A stretch of 64,000 bases of DNA from Pelosinus fermentans DSM 17108 (GTDB lineage Bacteria; Bacillota; Negativicutes; DSM-13327). Positions within the stretch are counted from its first letter, which is position 1; each line of letters opens with the position of its first letter. The translations under genes were made by a program, and so were the position numbers. Under the pieces are notes generated by a model that ran no database searches, had not been told where the DNA came from, and saw only the letters and a list, made by a program, of their open reading frames with translations. Below, piece after piece: positions 35,121-44,215 of this stretch. The DNA lies in the NCBI RefSeq assembly GCF_000271485.2, contig NZ_AKVN02000001.1:4656501-4720500 (forward strand), read 5' to 3'.

Positions 35121-37784
35121 CTAATTCGATAGGATATTGAAATGTGCATCCATCATTTCAACGACATAGGCTAATTCAGTATTGGGAATTTCAATGCCAA
35201 ATGCCTCTTCCACGATAATGAATGCATTTTTAATGGTTTTGAAAAGAGATTCCTTGGACTCCTTAATATGCAAAAAATTTGTATAGGGTAAAGGTTCATT
35301 CCTTATGATTCTTTCAATCATACAAGAACAATGAAATAAGAATTTGATCCTGATGCTTTCATCAATAGCTCCCTTACAGGTATCCGCAATCTTTTCTAAT
35401 ACTTCATTGAGTAATCTTGATGCTTTCCCTACATTTAAGAACGTGAGAATTTCTTCTAGCATAGCAATAGCACGCTCTTGATAGATAATGGGTGAGTAAT
35501 CAAATTCAACCGGTGAGTTATCTACTTTTATTCTACCGCCAATTAACGGGCTCATTCCATTTACACTTTCCACCAGCATATCAAGGCTGATATTAGGTAA
35601 CATCGCTTTTCTCGCTGCTTCGATCACCATAGGGGTACTCACCATTTTAACGACTCTTGTGGGTATGCCTGTTCGTTCTGAAATGATTTCGGAAAAAGTA
35701 GTAAGAGAGCCCATATCGACTAAAAGCAGCACGCCTCGTCCCTTATTGATTTTTTTCACCTTTTCAATTGCCTTGTCCAAAATTACTTCTACCTTCTCTT
35801 CCAAGGGCATGTCTATGGCATGAATACATTCATAACCTAGAAGGGTTTGGGCTACTTGAACCATATTGGTAGCTGTGGCATACCCATGAGTGATAACCAA
35901 TACCTCAATATTTTCCTCACTCTTTTTTACATGCAGGGAGTATAGCAGCATAGCGGTAAAAGCGACTTCATCGTCAGGGATATGGATTCCCAATTTCTCT
36001 TCCAGCTTATTTTTAATCTTTTCGGCAACAGCAAATTCCTGCTGATGCTCTTCATATATTTTTTTGATATTGGGATGGATGGAGATCTGCCCTAAGCGCA
36101 GCCTTTCCACAAGAGTTTCCATATGCAGAGCTAGACTATATATTACTTTACTATCAAATAACAACCCCATAGCCTCTTTTGATTCTGCCAAGGATTCTTC
36201 AATGATTTTGACAATCTCCGGAGTAACGATTTTTGCCAGAACTTCTTTTTCTAATAACAGATTATGATCTTGGCTTACAGAAAAAGAATCGTGAAAGCGA
36301 TTTTGAATCTGCTGATTCATGCGTTCTCTAATCTCATTAAGAGAAAGACCCTTTTCCAGAAATTTCTGCGCACTTCTAAGGATTACATCATAAAAATCCT
36401 CTTCGGTTTTATAATCGTCATACAAGAGCACGTTTTTTAGACTTGCATGTAAGTCTTCCTTTGCACCGTTAAATGTGATGGATTCGAAATCGTTTAAATT
36501 AAAGACCTTTGCTATTTCCTGTCTCTTATTATCAATGGTGAAAAATCCTTCTTTTAAGCGCTGTGAGAGCTGGGATAGTTTTATATGGACATCACTTTGC
36601 TGCTCAGTCACATATTCTACAAATGCATTGGCACACATAAGCTGGATATCATTTTTTAATTGTCCTATATTGCCTGGACATTTGTAGATCAACAATACTT
36701 TTAAAACCTCTTTTGATACGGTTACAGGTATTTTAATCTTGACAGACTCTTCTCTAAAAAACTGACAGATAAGAGTCATTCGTCCTTTCAATGACCGCTC
36801 TGCTAAACTAGGAAGCATAATAATTACCGGAATTCTTCTTAACAGGGTACCGAGGATCACTTCTTTAGGATCTTCAGTCGTAGCGGCAATGATCAGTATG
36901 TCAGCCTTACGGGTATTTTCCGATTCCCCTAAGCGACGATAACTGCCCCTATCCATCAGGGAAAACAGCATTTCCTGTCCTTCTGGCGGCAGACGATGAA
37001 CTTCATCTAAAAACAAAATTCCTCCATTTGCTTGATCCACTAATCCTTTTTTCTCAATATCTGCGCCCGTAAAAGCGCCTTTTACATTGCCAAAAAGATG
37101 TGAAACTAACAGCTGGAGATTTTCCGCATAATCAGCACAATTAAATATGACATAAGGGGCATTGGCAGAAAATCGTCCTATCTCAATTGCATAACGATAC
37201 ATAATTTCCGCAAAAGTTGTTTTTCCGATTCCAGTAGGACCGATTAATAACGTATGTAATCCTTTCGGCGGATATAGAATTGCTGCCCGCGCCTGCTTTA
37301 CCTGATTCTTTAAATCATCTTTAGAACCCACTATATTGGCAAAGATATCATCTTTCGGTTTGGCATGATTCTCTATTAAATAATGTAATTCATTTTTATT
37401 ACAAGAAAATACTTCTTCTTTTTCATTACAAAGCAGCGATGTTTTAATTACTAGCTTTCTAAAATCAGTATCCTTTTTAATAATCGGATCTTTTATCATG
37501 ATCTGTGCATTTGCTTCCAGCCAGATACGATCCAGATAACGCACAGGTTTACCTAAGATTTTAATAACCTTTCCCTCAGCCACAAGGTTATTTAATTCCG
37601 TGCTGACATTATTCCTGGTAATGTTAAGCTTCTCTGATAAAAGAGTTGTTTCAAAACCGACTTTTTCTAGTACTTTATACCTGCTAATATCAATCTCCTG
37701 AGTGAGCATTTTTAATTGTAGATAGACTTTCTCTTTTCTATGTATTTTATGTTCTAGACCATAAAATGTATCATCCTTTGACAA
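35121..37784 (-). CDS. LevR-like sigma-54 activator with PTS regulation domains
   Basis: An 887-residue regulator: N-terminal winged helix (TTLLSEKLNITRNNVSTELN), AAA+ domain with Walker A GPTGIGKT, GAFTGAD and Walker B GGILFLDEVHRL, then PRD, an EIIA-mannose-like domain with the histidine in VLVITHGYATATN, and a C-terminal PRD with FHCSCMIERII. The start is TTG 37784 behind GGGGGGG. LevR proteins activate sigma-54 promoters when their PRD and EIIA modules report sugar import. It lies directly upstream of the PTS operon it should control. Confidence 0.92.
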   Translation of the reverse strand: MSKDDTFYGLEHKIHRKEKVYLQLKMLTQEIDISRYKVLEKVGFETTLLSEKLNITRNNVSTELNNLVAEGKVIKILGKPVRYLDRIWLEANAQIMIKDPIIKKDTDFRKLVIKTSLLCNEKEEVFSCNKNELHYLIENHAKPKDDIFANIVGSKDDLKNQVKQARAAILYPPKGLHTLLIGPTGIGKTTFAEIMYRYAIEIGRFSANAPYVIFNCADYAENLQLLVSHLFGNVKGAFTGADIEKKGLVDQANGGILFLDEVHRLPPEGQEMLFSLMDRGSYRRLGESENTRKADILIIAATTEDPKEVILGTLLRRIPVIIMLPSLAERSLKGRMTLICQFFREESVKIKIPVTVSKEVLKVLLIYKCPGNIGQLKNDIQLMCANAFVEYVTEQQSDVHIKLSQLSQRLKEGFFTIDNKRQEIAKVFNLNDFESITFNGAKEDLHASLKNVLLYDDYKTEEDFYDVILRSAQKFLEKGLSLNEIRERMNQQIQNRFHDSFSVSQDHNLLLEKEVLAKIVTPEIVKIIEESLAESKEAMGLLFDSKVIYSLALHMETLVERLRLGQISIHPNIKKIYEEHQQEFAVAEKIKNKLEEKLGIHIPDDEVAFTAMLLYSLHVKKSEENIEVLVITHGYATATNMVQVAQTLLGYECIHAIDMPLEEKVEVILDKAIEKVKKINKGRGVLLLVDMGSLTTFSEIISERTGIPTRVVKMVSTPMVIEAARKAMLPNISLDMLVESVNGMSPLIGGRIKVDNSPVEFDYSPIIYQERAIAMLEEILTFLNVGKASRLLNEVLEKIADTCKGAIDESIRIKFLFHCSCMIERIIRNEPLPYTNFLHIKESKESLFKTIKNAFIIVEEAFGIEIPNTELAYVVEMMDAHFNILSN

Positions 37785-37878
37785 TAGATCCCCCCCTTGC
37801 CCCTATCGTCTACAGTACTGTAAACGCATTAGAAATTATCTAAAAAAACAGATAATTCACATTCCCTGTATTCCACAC

Positions 37879-37934
37879 ATTTTCTCAAATCCCCTCTGTC
37901 CGGATTAAATCAATTATTTCACATTTGAGAAAAT
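37879..37934. promoter_or_regulatory. Spaced inverted repeat in the 305-bp gap before tetR
   Basis: Perfect 12-base arms ATTTTCTCAAAT (37879-37890) and complement (37923-37934). The gap 37785-38089 separates the divergent levR-like and tetR-like genes and must hold both promoters; nothing else is recognised in it except the TetR-operator candidate at 38059. Confidence 0.4.
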
Positions 37935-38058
37935 AATAGCTTTCACAAAAGGGACTGTCTTTCATTCTTTTGCATTTTGAGGCAGCCTCTGTAAATCCAA
38001 CCTCTCTATTTTAATATAAAAATAAACCTTGACATCAAATTCCAGCAAAGTTTATAAT

Positions 38059-38077
38059 TTGACTGAAATCAATTAAT
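38059..38077 (+). promoter_or_regulatory. Probable TetR operator, copy 1
   Basis: TTGACTGAAATCAATTAAT lies 12 bp before the tetR start codon. The same 19 bases, with one change, recur at 38779-38797 upstream of the next gene. The pattern suggests autoregulation and joint control of the downstream genes. Confidence 0.68.
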
Positions 38078-38089
38078 GAGGTGATGACC

Positions 38090-38722
38090 ATGGCACGCCC
38101 TTCACAAGATCCCCAAATACGAATAGCCGAGATTCTGGATGCTGCCGAACCGTTATTTTATGCCAATGGCTATCATGAAACAGCAATCAGTGACATCGTA
38201 AAAAAAATGGGAGTTGCTCAAGGAACACTCTATTATTACTTTAAATCCAAAGAGGAAATATTAGAAGCACTGATCAATCGCCACATGTCCACGTTCACAT
38301 CGGCATTTGAGCCGATCATTTATTCCGAAAACATTGCCCCGCCCCAAAAAATCGAATCCCTCTTACAGGCTGTATTCCATTCAACTCAATACAAAGAAGG
38401 ATTATTATTTGGTTTTTTATATGATGACCGGACTTTACATCTCGTAGACAAATTGTCCCGTCAGGGTAAACAATTAATGGCACCTTTGCTGCTAAAAATT
38501 ATCGAAGAAGGGAAGCAGCAAAACTATTTTCATGTTTCTCATCCCAAAGCAGCATTGAATTTGATTATGGCTATCATTGATTGCCTGATTGATGCAATTT
38601 ATGAGAAATCACCTGACGGCCTGCTGACCTGCCAGTTTAAGCTTGCAGAAGAGCTCATGGCAAAAGCATTAGGGATGCAAGAAGGCACGATACATATCGT
38701 TATCAACGATTCAGAGCAATGA
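38090..38722 (+). CDS. TetR-family transcriptional regulator
   Basis: A 210-residue repressor with the usual helix-turn-helix in residues 12-55 (ILDAAEPLFYANGYHETAIS, GVAQGTLYYYFKSKEEIL) and a helical ligand domain. ATG 38090 is preferred over GTG 38081 because GAGGTG serves as its ribosome site. It probably controls the following envelope-related genes through the paired operators. Ligand unknown. Confidence 0.9.
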   Translation: MARPSQDPQIRIAEILDAAEPLFYANGYHETAISDIVKKMGVAQGTLYYYFKSKEEILEALINRHMSTFTSAFEPIIYSENIAPPQKIESLLQAVFHSTQYKEGLLFGFLYDDRTLHLVDKLSRQGKQLMAPLLLKIIEEGKQQNYFHVSHPKAALNLIMAIIDCLIDAIYEKSPDGLLTCQFKLAEELMAKALGMQEGTIHIVINDSEQ

Positions 38723-38734
38723 ATATAAAAAACG

Positions 38735-38768
38735 CCATTCAGTCAATAACTGGATGGATGGTTTTTTT
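38735..38768 (+). terminator. Terminator of tetR
   Basis: CCATTCAGT and ACTGGATGG arms (one G-T pair) around a five-base loop, then a T-run, 12 bp after the tetR stop. Confidence 0.78.
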
Positions 38769-38778
38769 AGCTAATTAA

Positions 38779-38797
38779 TTGACTGAAATCGATTAAT
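38779..38797 (+). promoter_or_regulatory. Probable TetR operator, copy 2
   Basis: TTGACTGAAATCGATTAAT, differing from copy 1 by one base, lies between the tetR terminator and the start of the small gene at 38907, where the promoter of the following genes should be. Confidence 0.68.
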
Positions 38798-38906
38798 TGG
38801 TTTTAATTAGACTAATTTCAACACCACGGACACATTCGTTAAGCAGCTTTTGCTGTGTGCTTTCATTGACGAGTATCATGAACCTATAATTAAGGAGGTA
38901 TCGCAG

Positions 38907-39128
38907 ATGTGTAATACGATCATTCATGGCATACCCGTTGAATCAGATCCTTCCTTATCAAGGGAAGAAATCAACAAGCTGGTTTACGAAGTCATTCAAT
39001 CCTGGACCTGGGAAGGCAGAAAACTGGGAAAAGTCGAGATTATACGTGATGGACAATGGATGCAGGTCCACTCTTATGAACAACCTTTTATCCAGGTTGT
39101 CCCCATGAGAGCAACATTACAGGAGTGA
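38907..39128 (+). CDS. Small conserved-looking protein of unknown function
   Basis: A 73-residue soluble protein (MCNTIIHGIPVESDPSLSRE, SWTWEGRKLGKVEIIRDGQW) with no membrane segment or recognised motif. AAGGAGG stands 8 bases before ATG 38907, so the start is clear. It is the first gene after the second TetR operator and lies 61 bp before the LptA-like gene. Function unknown. Confidence 0.7.
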   Translation: MCNTIIHGIPVESDPSLSREEINKLVYEVIQSWTWEGRKLGKVEIIRDGQWMQVHSYEQPFIQVVPMRATLQE

Positions 39129-39189
39129 ATCAAGAGCCAAGAAAATAACCTGCTAACAGAACCTTAGCAGCTCGGGAGGTCAATCAAAT

Positions 39190-39672
39190 ATGAACCATAA
39201 AATTTTATTATCCCTCATCTTGCTTTTGTGTCTTTTGGTCAGCACAACAACAGCTTTCGCTGCCAAGCCTATCATCAACGCTGATAACACCTACTACGAT
39301 GTAAATACCGGACTCTATATGCTACAAGGCAATGTGTACATTGAAGTTGCGAACCGCATTATAACGGCGGGTCAGGCAAAAGTCAGCCTCAGTTCACTGG
39401 AAGTCTGGGGATCAGACGGCATAACCCTTTCACAGGATCATATTTATCTTACAGCCGGCAGCGTTTACGTATATGGCCGTCAGAATAAAGCTATGCTTGA
39501 CGGCGGCGTGACATTTAAACAGCCCAACTTAACGATAACTTCTGATACAGCCAACTTTAACTGGCGTACTAAACTGGGGATATTCAACGGGCAAGTACAG
39601 ATTACTCAAGGTGATAACACCTGGTCAGCGGACTCCGTAACCTATAATATCGAAGCCAATACGCTGCAATAA
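39190..39672 (+). CDS. LptA/OstA-like periplasmic protein
   Basis: A 160-residue protein with a signal peptide (LLSLILLLCLLVSTTTAFA, cleavage near residue 24) followed by a beta-jellyroll OstA pattern: INADNTYYDVNTGLYMLQGN, DGGVTFKQPNLTITSD, ANFNWRTKLGIFNGQVQI. LptA bridges lipopolysaccharide across the periplasm. It is outside any lpt operon here, so the exact cargo is uncertain, but it supports a diderm envelope. GGGAGG precedes the ATG. Confidence 0.8.
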   Translation: MNHKILLSLILLLCLLVSTTTAFAAKPIINADNTYYDVNTGLYMLQGNVYIEVANRIITAGQAKVSLSSLEVWGSDGITLSQDHIYLTAGSVYVYGRQNKAMLDGGVTFKQPNLTITSDTANFNWRTKLGIFNGQVQITQGDNTWSADSVTYNIEANTLQ

Positions 39673-39777
39673 TCTCATCAGTCTGCTTTAACCTGCAGCG
39701 AAATAGTAGAATGCCGCATTCACACGAATTATCTGGTGGCGGTAATCTGGAATGATTTGCCCCCATGGAGGTTTATG

Positions 39778-41091
39778 ATGAAAAAGTTAGTACTGCTGGT
39801 GCTCTGCTTTACACTATTATGGCATCCTTTTTTTGCCTACGCCACCCCAAAAGAAGATTATGAAGAAGCTTATAAACTATATGTTGCCGCCGGAGCCAGC
39901 GGAGCGGCTTATAGTGATCGGATCGGCGAGCTGGCCAACCGCTATTTAGCACAAAGCGGCTGGCAGATTGATCATTACGTCCAAACACAGGGTCATACCG
40001 GTGCCCGCTTCCTTATCGCAAAAAAAGATCATCCAGGTGGTGCTCCAGAGTATCTTCTTGCCATTGTTGGAACAGAAAACAACAAGGATCTAAAAACCAA
40101 CCTAAAGGTTGAGAAAATTTATTTTGCAGGCAGCAACACCAACGAATTCACAGTCAATGCCAATAAAAAAGATGTGCCCAACACAGAACCTAAGGTACAT
40201 AAAGGATTTAATGAATTTATACAAACCGTTCCGTCTGCCGTCTTGCGTAATCCCCGGCACTCCCGCCTCTCACTCCCTGATGTGCTCATGGCTGATAAAA
40301 ACGCTAAACTGTATCTCACCGGTCATAGCTTAGGTGGTGCGGCGGCAACATTGATCGGAGCAAGGCTCCTCAGTATGGGAATAAATCCGGACCAAATTGA
40401 AGTGATTACGTTCGGCGCACCGGCCGTCGGCAATGCCGCGTTTGCCGCCAAATTCGAACCGATTCTTCACCTGACACGAATCGTCAATGCAGGCGATCCA
40501 GTAACTGGCGTCCTGCAAACCTTAATTGGCGGCTATCAGCAGTTTGGTCGAGAAATTAAATGGACCTCACCTGACACTCTAGATGATCCCCATAAGCTGG
40601 TCAGCTATGTCGATTCGGCAATAAAAAACTATTATGATAAGCGCAGCCAGGCTGTGGAGGCCGGAATGGAACTGCCCGTCGCGCCTGCTGCAAAACAGGC
40701 AGACTTCGGACGCGTCTACATTGCCTCACTCAAAAATAACCTTCCGCCTGTTTTGACAGCAGACTTTTGGTATATGCATGAAGCATTAAAGGATGAGTAC
40801 CGGAAAATACTGCCAGACTATGTTATAGCTGATGCACAGGCAGCCCCAGATACATGGCGGGAAGGCGCCGTCGCCTCCGGTTGTCGATGGGCCATTATCT
40901 CAGAGGTAAGCGCTTTTCGTGTAAAACAAGAAAGAAGCACGTATTACATAACAGTAACCCAGGCTGTATATGATGTCACCACCGACACTGTCGTTGACAC
41001 TGCCATTTTTTCAACTGGGACATACAACCTAACTCCCCTAGAAGCATTCATCCATGCTTTCAAAGGAATAAATATCCGGCAAAATAACTAG
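39778..41091 (+). CDS. Secreted class 3 lipase-like alpha/beta hydrolase
   Basis: A 437-residue protein with a signal peptide (KKLVLLVLCFTLLWHPFFAYA). The nucleophile elbow is LYLTGHSLGGAAATLIGARL; the aspartate probably lies in IVNAGDPVTG and a histidine in DDPHKLVSYV. This is the fungal-type lipase 3 pattern. The last ~150 residues are a further domain I do not recognise. ATG 39775 is an alternative start behind GGAGG. It follows the LptA-like gene by 105 bp and may share its TetR control. Confidence 0.85.
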   Translation: MKKLVLLVLCFTLLWHPFFAYATPKEDYEEAYKLYVAAGASGAAYSDRIGELANRYLAQSGWQIDHYVQTQGHTGARFLIAKKDHPGGAPEYLLAIVGTENNKDLKTNLKVEKIYFAGSNTNEFTVNANKKDVPNTEPKVHKGFNEFIQTVPSAVLRNPRHSRLSLPDVLMADKNAKLYLTGHSLGGAAATLIGARLLSMGINPDQIEVITFGAPAVGNAAFAAKFEPILHLTRIVNAGDPVTGVLQTLIGGYQQFGREIKWTSPDTLDDPHKLVSYVDSAIKNYYDKRSQAVEAGMELPVAPAAKQADFGRVYIASLKNNLPPVLTADFWYMHEALKDEYRKILPDYVIADAQAAPDTWREGAVASGCRWAIISEVSAFRVKQERSTYYITVTQAVYDVTTDTVVDTAIFSTGTYNLTPLEAFIHAFKGINIRQNN

Positions 41092-41200
41092 CTTTTAGCC
41101 ACCATTAAGGCTGTTCCCCTGCGATATCCTCATCATCAGCTTTTGCAGCCATACTGTAATTACCTTGTGGTTATGTAGTGCCGAAGTACGAATTAATTCC

Positions 41201-42625
41201 TTATGTTTTTCTACGTCTATTAAAACTAGAAATAAGCAGTAATTTAGTAATTTCAATGCTAGGAATTGCCAAATTCAAGTTCTGTCCTTTGGTGTATCCA
41301 CCAGTAGTTATACCTACTAATGACCCATATCTATCGAGTAATGCACCACCTGAACTACCAGGAGAAATAGGAGCAGTGATTTGAATAAAATTTTGATCAT
41401 CAAAACTTCGGAAACCTGCAATTATACCATCGGAAATCGTATTCATGAGCCCAAGCGGACTACCAATCGCTACAATTTGTTGACCTCGTTTTAAACTATC
41501 GCTACTTTTGATAGGTATTGGTCGTGTTTTGCAATCGATTTGCAATAAGGCAAGGTCTTTTTGTCCATTGTTAGATATCACTGTATGTGTGATATACTCC
41601 GATTTATTATTTTCAAACAGGATTCCAAAGAAACTTCCATCCTCAATTACATGATAATTTGTCACAATGGTTCCATCTTCGTCAATGACTACGCCAGAGC
41701 CACTGCCACAATGTACGTGGTCATCATCGTAAACATTAATCATTACGATTGAATCAGACAACTTCGCCAATTCTTCATAGCTTTTTTCTATATGCTTCGT
41801 ATGTATTATAGGTGCAGGATTCGGCGAAATAGTCTGTGATATATGTTTCGCAGGGAATCCTATTGTAACCCTACTTTCTTTTGGTTTTGGGAAGTCATAA
41901 ATTTCAATTTTCATGTTATGTTCTATTAATTTCACATATGTATTGCGCAGGTCTATCCTATTAAATTCTTTATCATCTGTAGCGCTTATATATAAGGCAT
42001 CACAACCTAGCATTGATAAGAATATAAAAAAATAAGCCTCATTCCGTCTTATTGCTCCCCAAAAAATGAACTTAGGTATAGAATTACTCTTCATCTCTCC
42101 AGAAAATAAACTACTCAAATAAGAATTTACCCACAAAATTAATGACAAGCCATAATTTCTTCTTATTGACTGGTTCTTGCTTTTTTCAATATCATCAAAT
42201 AACTCTAATATTTTGGATAACGATCGTTTAATTGTCCAATTGACAGTGGTATTACTGATCTTAGTATCCCAAACAATACGATATAATTCTATATAGCTCC
42301 GTTTGCTATCATTTTCCCATTTTTCAAATTGATCCCAAATCGCTACTGCCTTTTCAATTTCTTCATTGGAATGAGAGCTAGTCAAACCTTGCTTTATGAT
42401 AAGATATGGCTCAGAAGTTTTTTTCAAATTACATTCTAAGTCCCTTAATTCTTCCAAGTAATTTGTTGCATTGTCACAAATTCCAATATATCGATAACAA
42501 TAGGTTGGGACAATGTGCCCTTTATTAAACTTTTTAATTCGCTCATTTCGTGATTTTAATATATCTTGCAAAGGATTCTGACTGTCTAATAAGAAAATTC
42601 CCTTTGCTTTTTCAGTAATAATCAA
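41201..42625 (-). CDS. Trypsin-like (HtrA-type) serine protease with a YceG-like N-terminal part
   Basis: A 474-residue protein without signal peptide or obvious membrane anchor. The last ~200 residues are an HtrA-like protease domain with all three catalytic residues: NYHVIED (His), NGQKDLALLQI (Asp) and PISPGSSGGALLD (Ser); no PDZ domain follows. The first ~260 residues include FIFWGAIRRNEAYFFIFLSM with LGCDALYIS, which recalls the YceG family of tellurite-type stress operons; this link is from memory and tentative. The start is TTG 42625 behind GGGGGTAG. It stands alone, convergent with the lipase gene. Confidence 0.8.
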   Translation of the reverse strand: MIITEKAKGIFLLDSQNPLQDILKSRNERIKKFNKGHIVPTYCYRYIGICDNATNYLEELRDLECNLKKTSEPYLIIKQGLTSSHSNEEIEKAVAIWDQFEKWENDSKRSYIELYRIVWDTKISNTTVNWTIKRSLSKILELFDDIEKSKNQSIRRNYGLSLILWVNSYLSSLFSGEMKSNSIPKFIFWGAIRRNEAYFFIFLSMLGCDALYISATDDKEFNRIDLRNTYVKLIEHNMKIEIYDFPKPKESRVTIGFPAKHISQTISPNPAPIIHTKHIEKSYEELAKLSDSIVMINVYDDDHVHCGSGSGVVIDEDGTIVTNYHVIEDGSFFGILFENNKSEYITHTVISNNGQKDLALLQIDCKTRPIPIKSSDSLKRGQQIVAIGSPLGLMNTISDGIIAGFRSFDDQNFIQITAPISPGSSGGALLDRYGSLVGITTGGYTKGQNLNLAIPSIEITKLLLISSFNRRRKT

Positions 42626-42725
42626 AATTCTACCCCCAGTTCCAGAAGTCCCACGGACGGCTCGTCCAATTTACCAGAATTTGCAACTCACGAGGGACGA
42701 TTCCACCGAGTTTATCCCAGTTTCA

Positions 42726-43523
42726 TCACTTGAGAAGCTCTCCCTTCAGCACTGTTACAGCTTTACCCCTAATCCGAACTCGGTCTCCTGCCGCAAGTAA
42801 CTGTAGGAAACCGCCCCGTTTCGATGCTTGATAAGCAATAAACTCGTTTTTCTTCAACTTTGCCTGCCAATAAGGAGTTAGACGGCAATGAGCCGAACCT
42901 GTAACAGGGTCTTCATTGACACCAACAGCAGGAGCAAAAAAACGAGAAATAAAATCATAATTCTTTGATGCAGATAAAGCTGTCACAATTACTCCCCGGC
43001 AGGAAACCTGAATTAATCGACCAAAATCTGGTGCAGCCTCTTTTACTTCATCTTCTGACGATACTTCGATCAGATAATCGTCATCGCTGCGCCCAATAAA
43101 AATGGGCTTTACTCCCAAAGATTCCACTAATCCGCAAGGTGCTTCACAAGGAATTACAGTAGTGGCCGGAAAATCTAATTCAATTAAACCAGTATCCTCC
43201 TGATAGCTAGCTGTTAGCAAACCGCTTAAGGTGAAAAATCGAGCCTGTCTGTTTAATGGTAACAGTTTTTCCGTATACAGAATATGAGCACTCGCCAAAG
43301 TTGCGTGACCACAAAGTTTAACTTCATTCTTAGGTGTAAACCAACGAAGTTTATAACCGTCATTTTCCGGTATCAAAAACGCAGTTTCCGATAAGTTGTT
43401 TTCGTTAGCCACAGCCTGCAACCATTCATCATCTCTGATTTCTTCCAGTAAGCAGACAGCAGCTGGATTGCCTTTGTAAGGCTTATCGGTAAACGCATCA
43501 ACCTGATAGATTGTTACTCCCAT
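42726..43523 (-). CDS. PhzF-family isomerase-like protein
   Basis: A 265-residue PhzF/DapF-fold protein: YQVDAFTDKPYKGNPAAVCL, NLSETAFLIP with the family's catalytic glutamate context, FTPKNEVKLCGHATLASAHI, and EDPVTGSAHCRLTPYW near the end. ATG 43523 follows GAGGAG; the open frame reaches 43544. Members isomerise or epimerise small metabolites; the individual role is unknown. Confidence 0.9.
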   Translation of the reverse strand: MGVTIYQVDAFTDKPYKGNPAAVCLLEEIRDDEWLQAVANENNLSETAFLIPENDGYKLRWFTPKNEVKLCGHATLASAHILYTEKLLPLNRQARFFTLSGLLTASYQEDTGLIELDFPATTVIPCEAPCGLVESLGVKPIFIGRSDDDYLIEVSSEDEVKEAAPDFGRLIQVSCRGVIVTALSASKNYDFISRFFAPAVGVNEDPVTGSAHCRLTPYWQAKLKKNEFIAYQASKRGGFLQLLAAGDRVRIRGKAVTVLKGELLK

Positions 43524-43596
43524 TTTGATTCTCCTCGTATTCAAAAATCACGGGGCCGATGGTTGCGCCCTTTTATATTTTATTTACCAGCAAAAT

Positions 43597-43636
43597 AAAA
43601 ACTCCTGCAAAGCTAATTTACTTTGCAGGAGTTTTT
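43597..43636. terminator. Bidirectional terminator
   Basis: Perfect 16-base arms AAAAACTCCTGCAAAG and complement with an eight-base loop and T-run. It lies upstream of phzF on the minus strand, so it belongs to plus-strand transcription or an unseen unit. The rest of 43637-43898 holds nothing recognisable. Confidence 0.7.
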
Positions 43637-43898
43637 TCACCCTCAGTGAAACCTCAGCTGAGAGTCACTACCGTCCGAAATCCAGCTTCTCATATACTTT
43701 GAGGAAATGCGAACCGTAATATTTTTGTCACATTTATCAAGTATAATTAAAATCAATTTAGAAGAATTGGAGGGTCGACGTATTCCATCGTCCCAGATTT
43801 AAAACATTTTTCATTGATTACTTGTGGACTTCAAAGAAATATTAAATAGGAGTTTGATATTATAAAATGACAAATAACTTGATTATGGAGGTTTCATT

Positions 43899-44075
43899 GT
43901 GAAAAAGCCAATTCAAAATTTCCAAGTAAATGAACTGCAAATTCCGCAAAGCAATATTACAAAATTAAAAATTCGACAAGAATATTGTCAAAGAAATATT
44001 GTATTGCAAAAAATACATTCTTTTTTTACGAAGATAGACGCTTTAAACATTGAATATATTTCCCGCAGATGGTAA
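43899..44075 (+). CDS. Possible small protein, 58 residues
   Basis: A GTG at 43899 stands seven bases after GGAGG and opens 58 codons (KKPIQNFQVNELQIPQSNIT, KIDALNIEYISRRW). The product is basic and rich in Gln, Asn and Ile, without a membrane segment or known motif. The ribosome site is the main support; coding is unproven. Confidence 0.35.
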   Translation: MKKPIQNFQVNELQIPQSNITKLKIRQEYCQRNIVLQKIHSFFTKIDALNIEYISRRW

Positions 44076-44215
44076 TGATTGCATTGTCGCTCTAAACACC
44101 ACCTCCAGATCTCCTTAAGTACAGGAATAAAGGCATATGAAGTCGAAGAAGAAAAAGCACATATTTTTGCAGCTAAATCTTAGCAGGTAAAATCGAAAAT
44201 GATGAAGGTGTAGTT

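Noticed and set aside
43720-43770. Possible -35/-10 promoter near TTGTCA and TATAAT
   Set aside because: The spacing between the two hexamers is only about 11 bases, too short for a sigma-A promoter.
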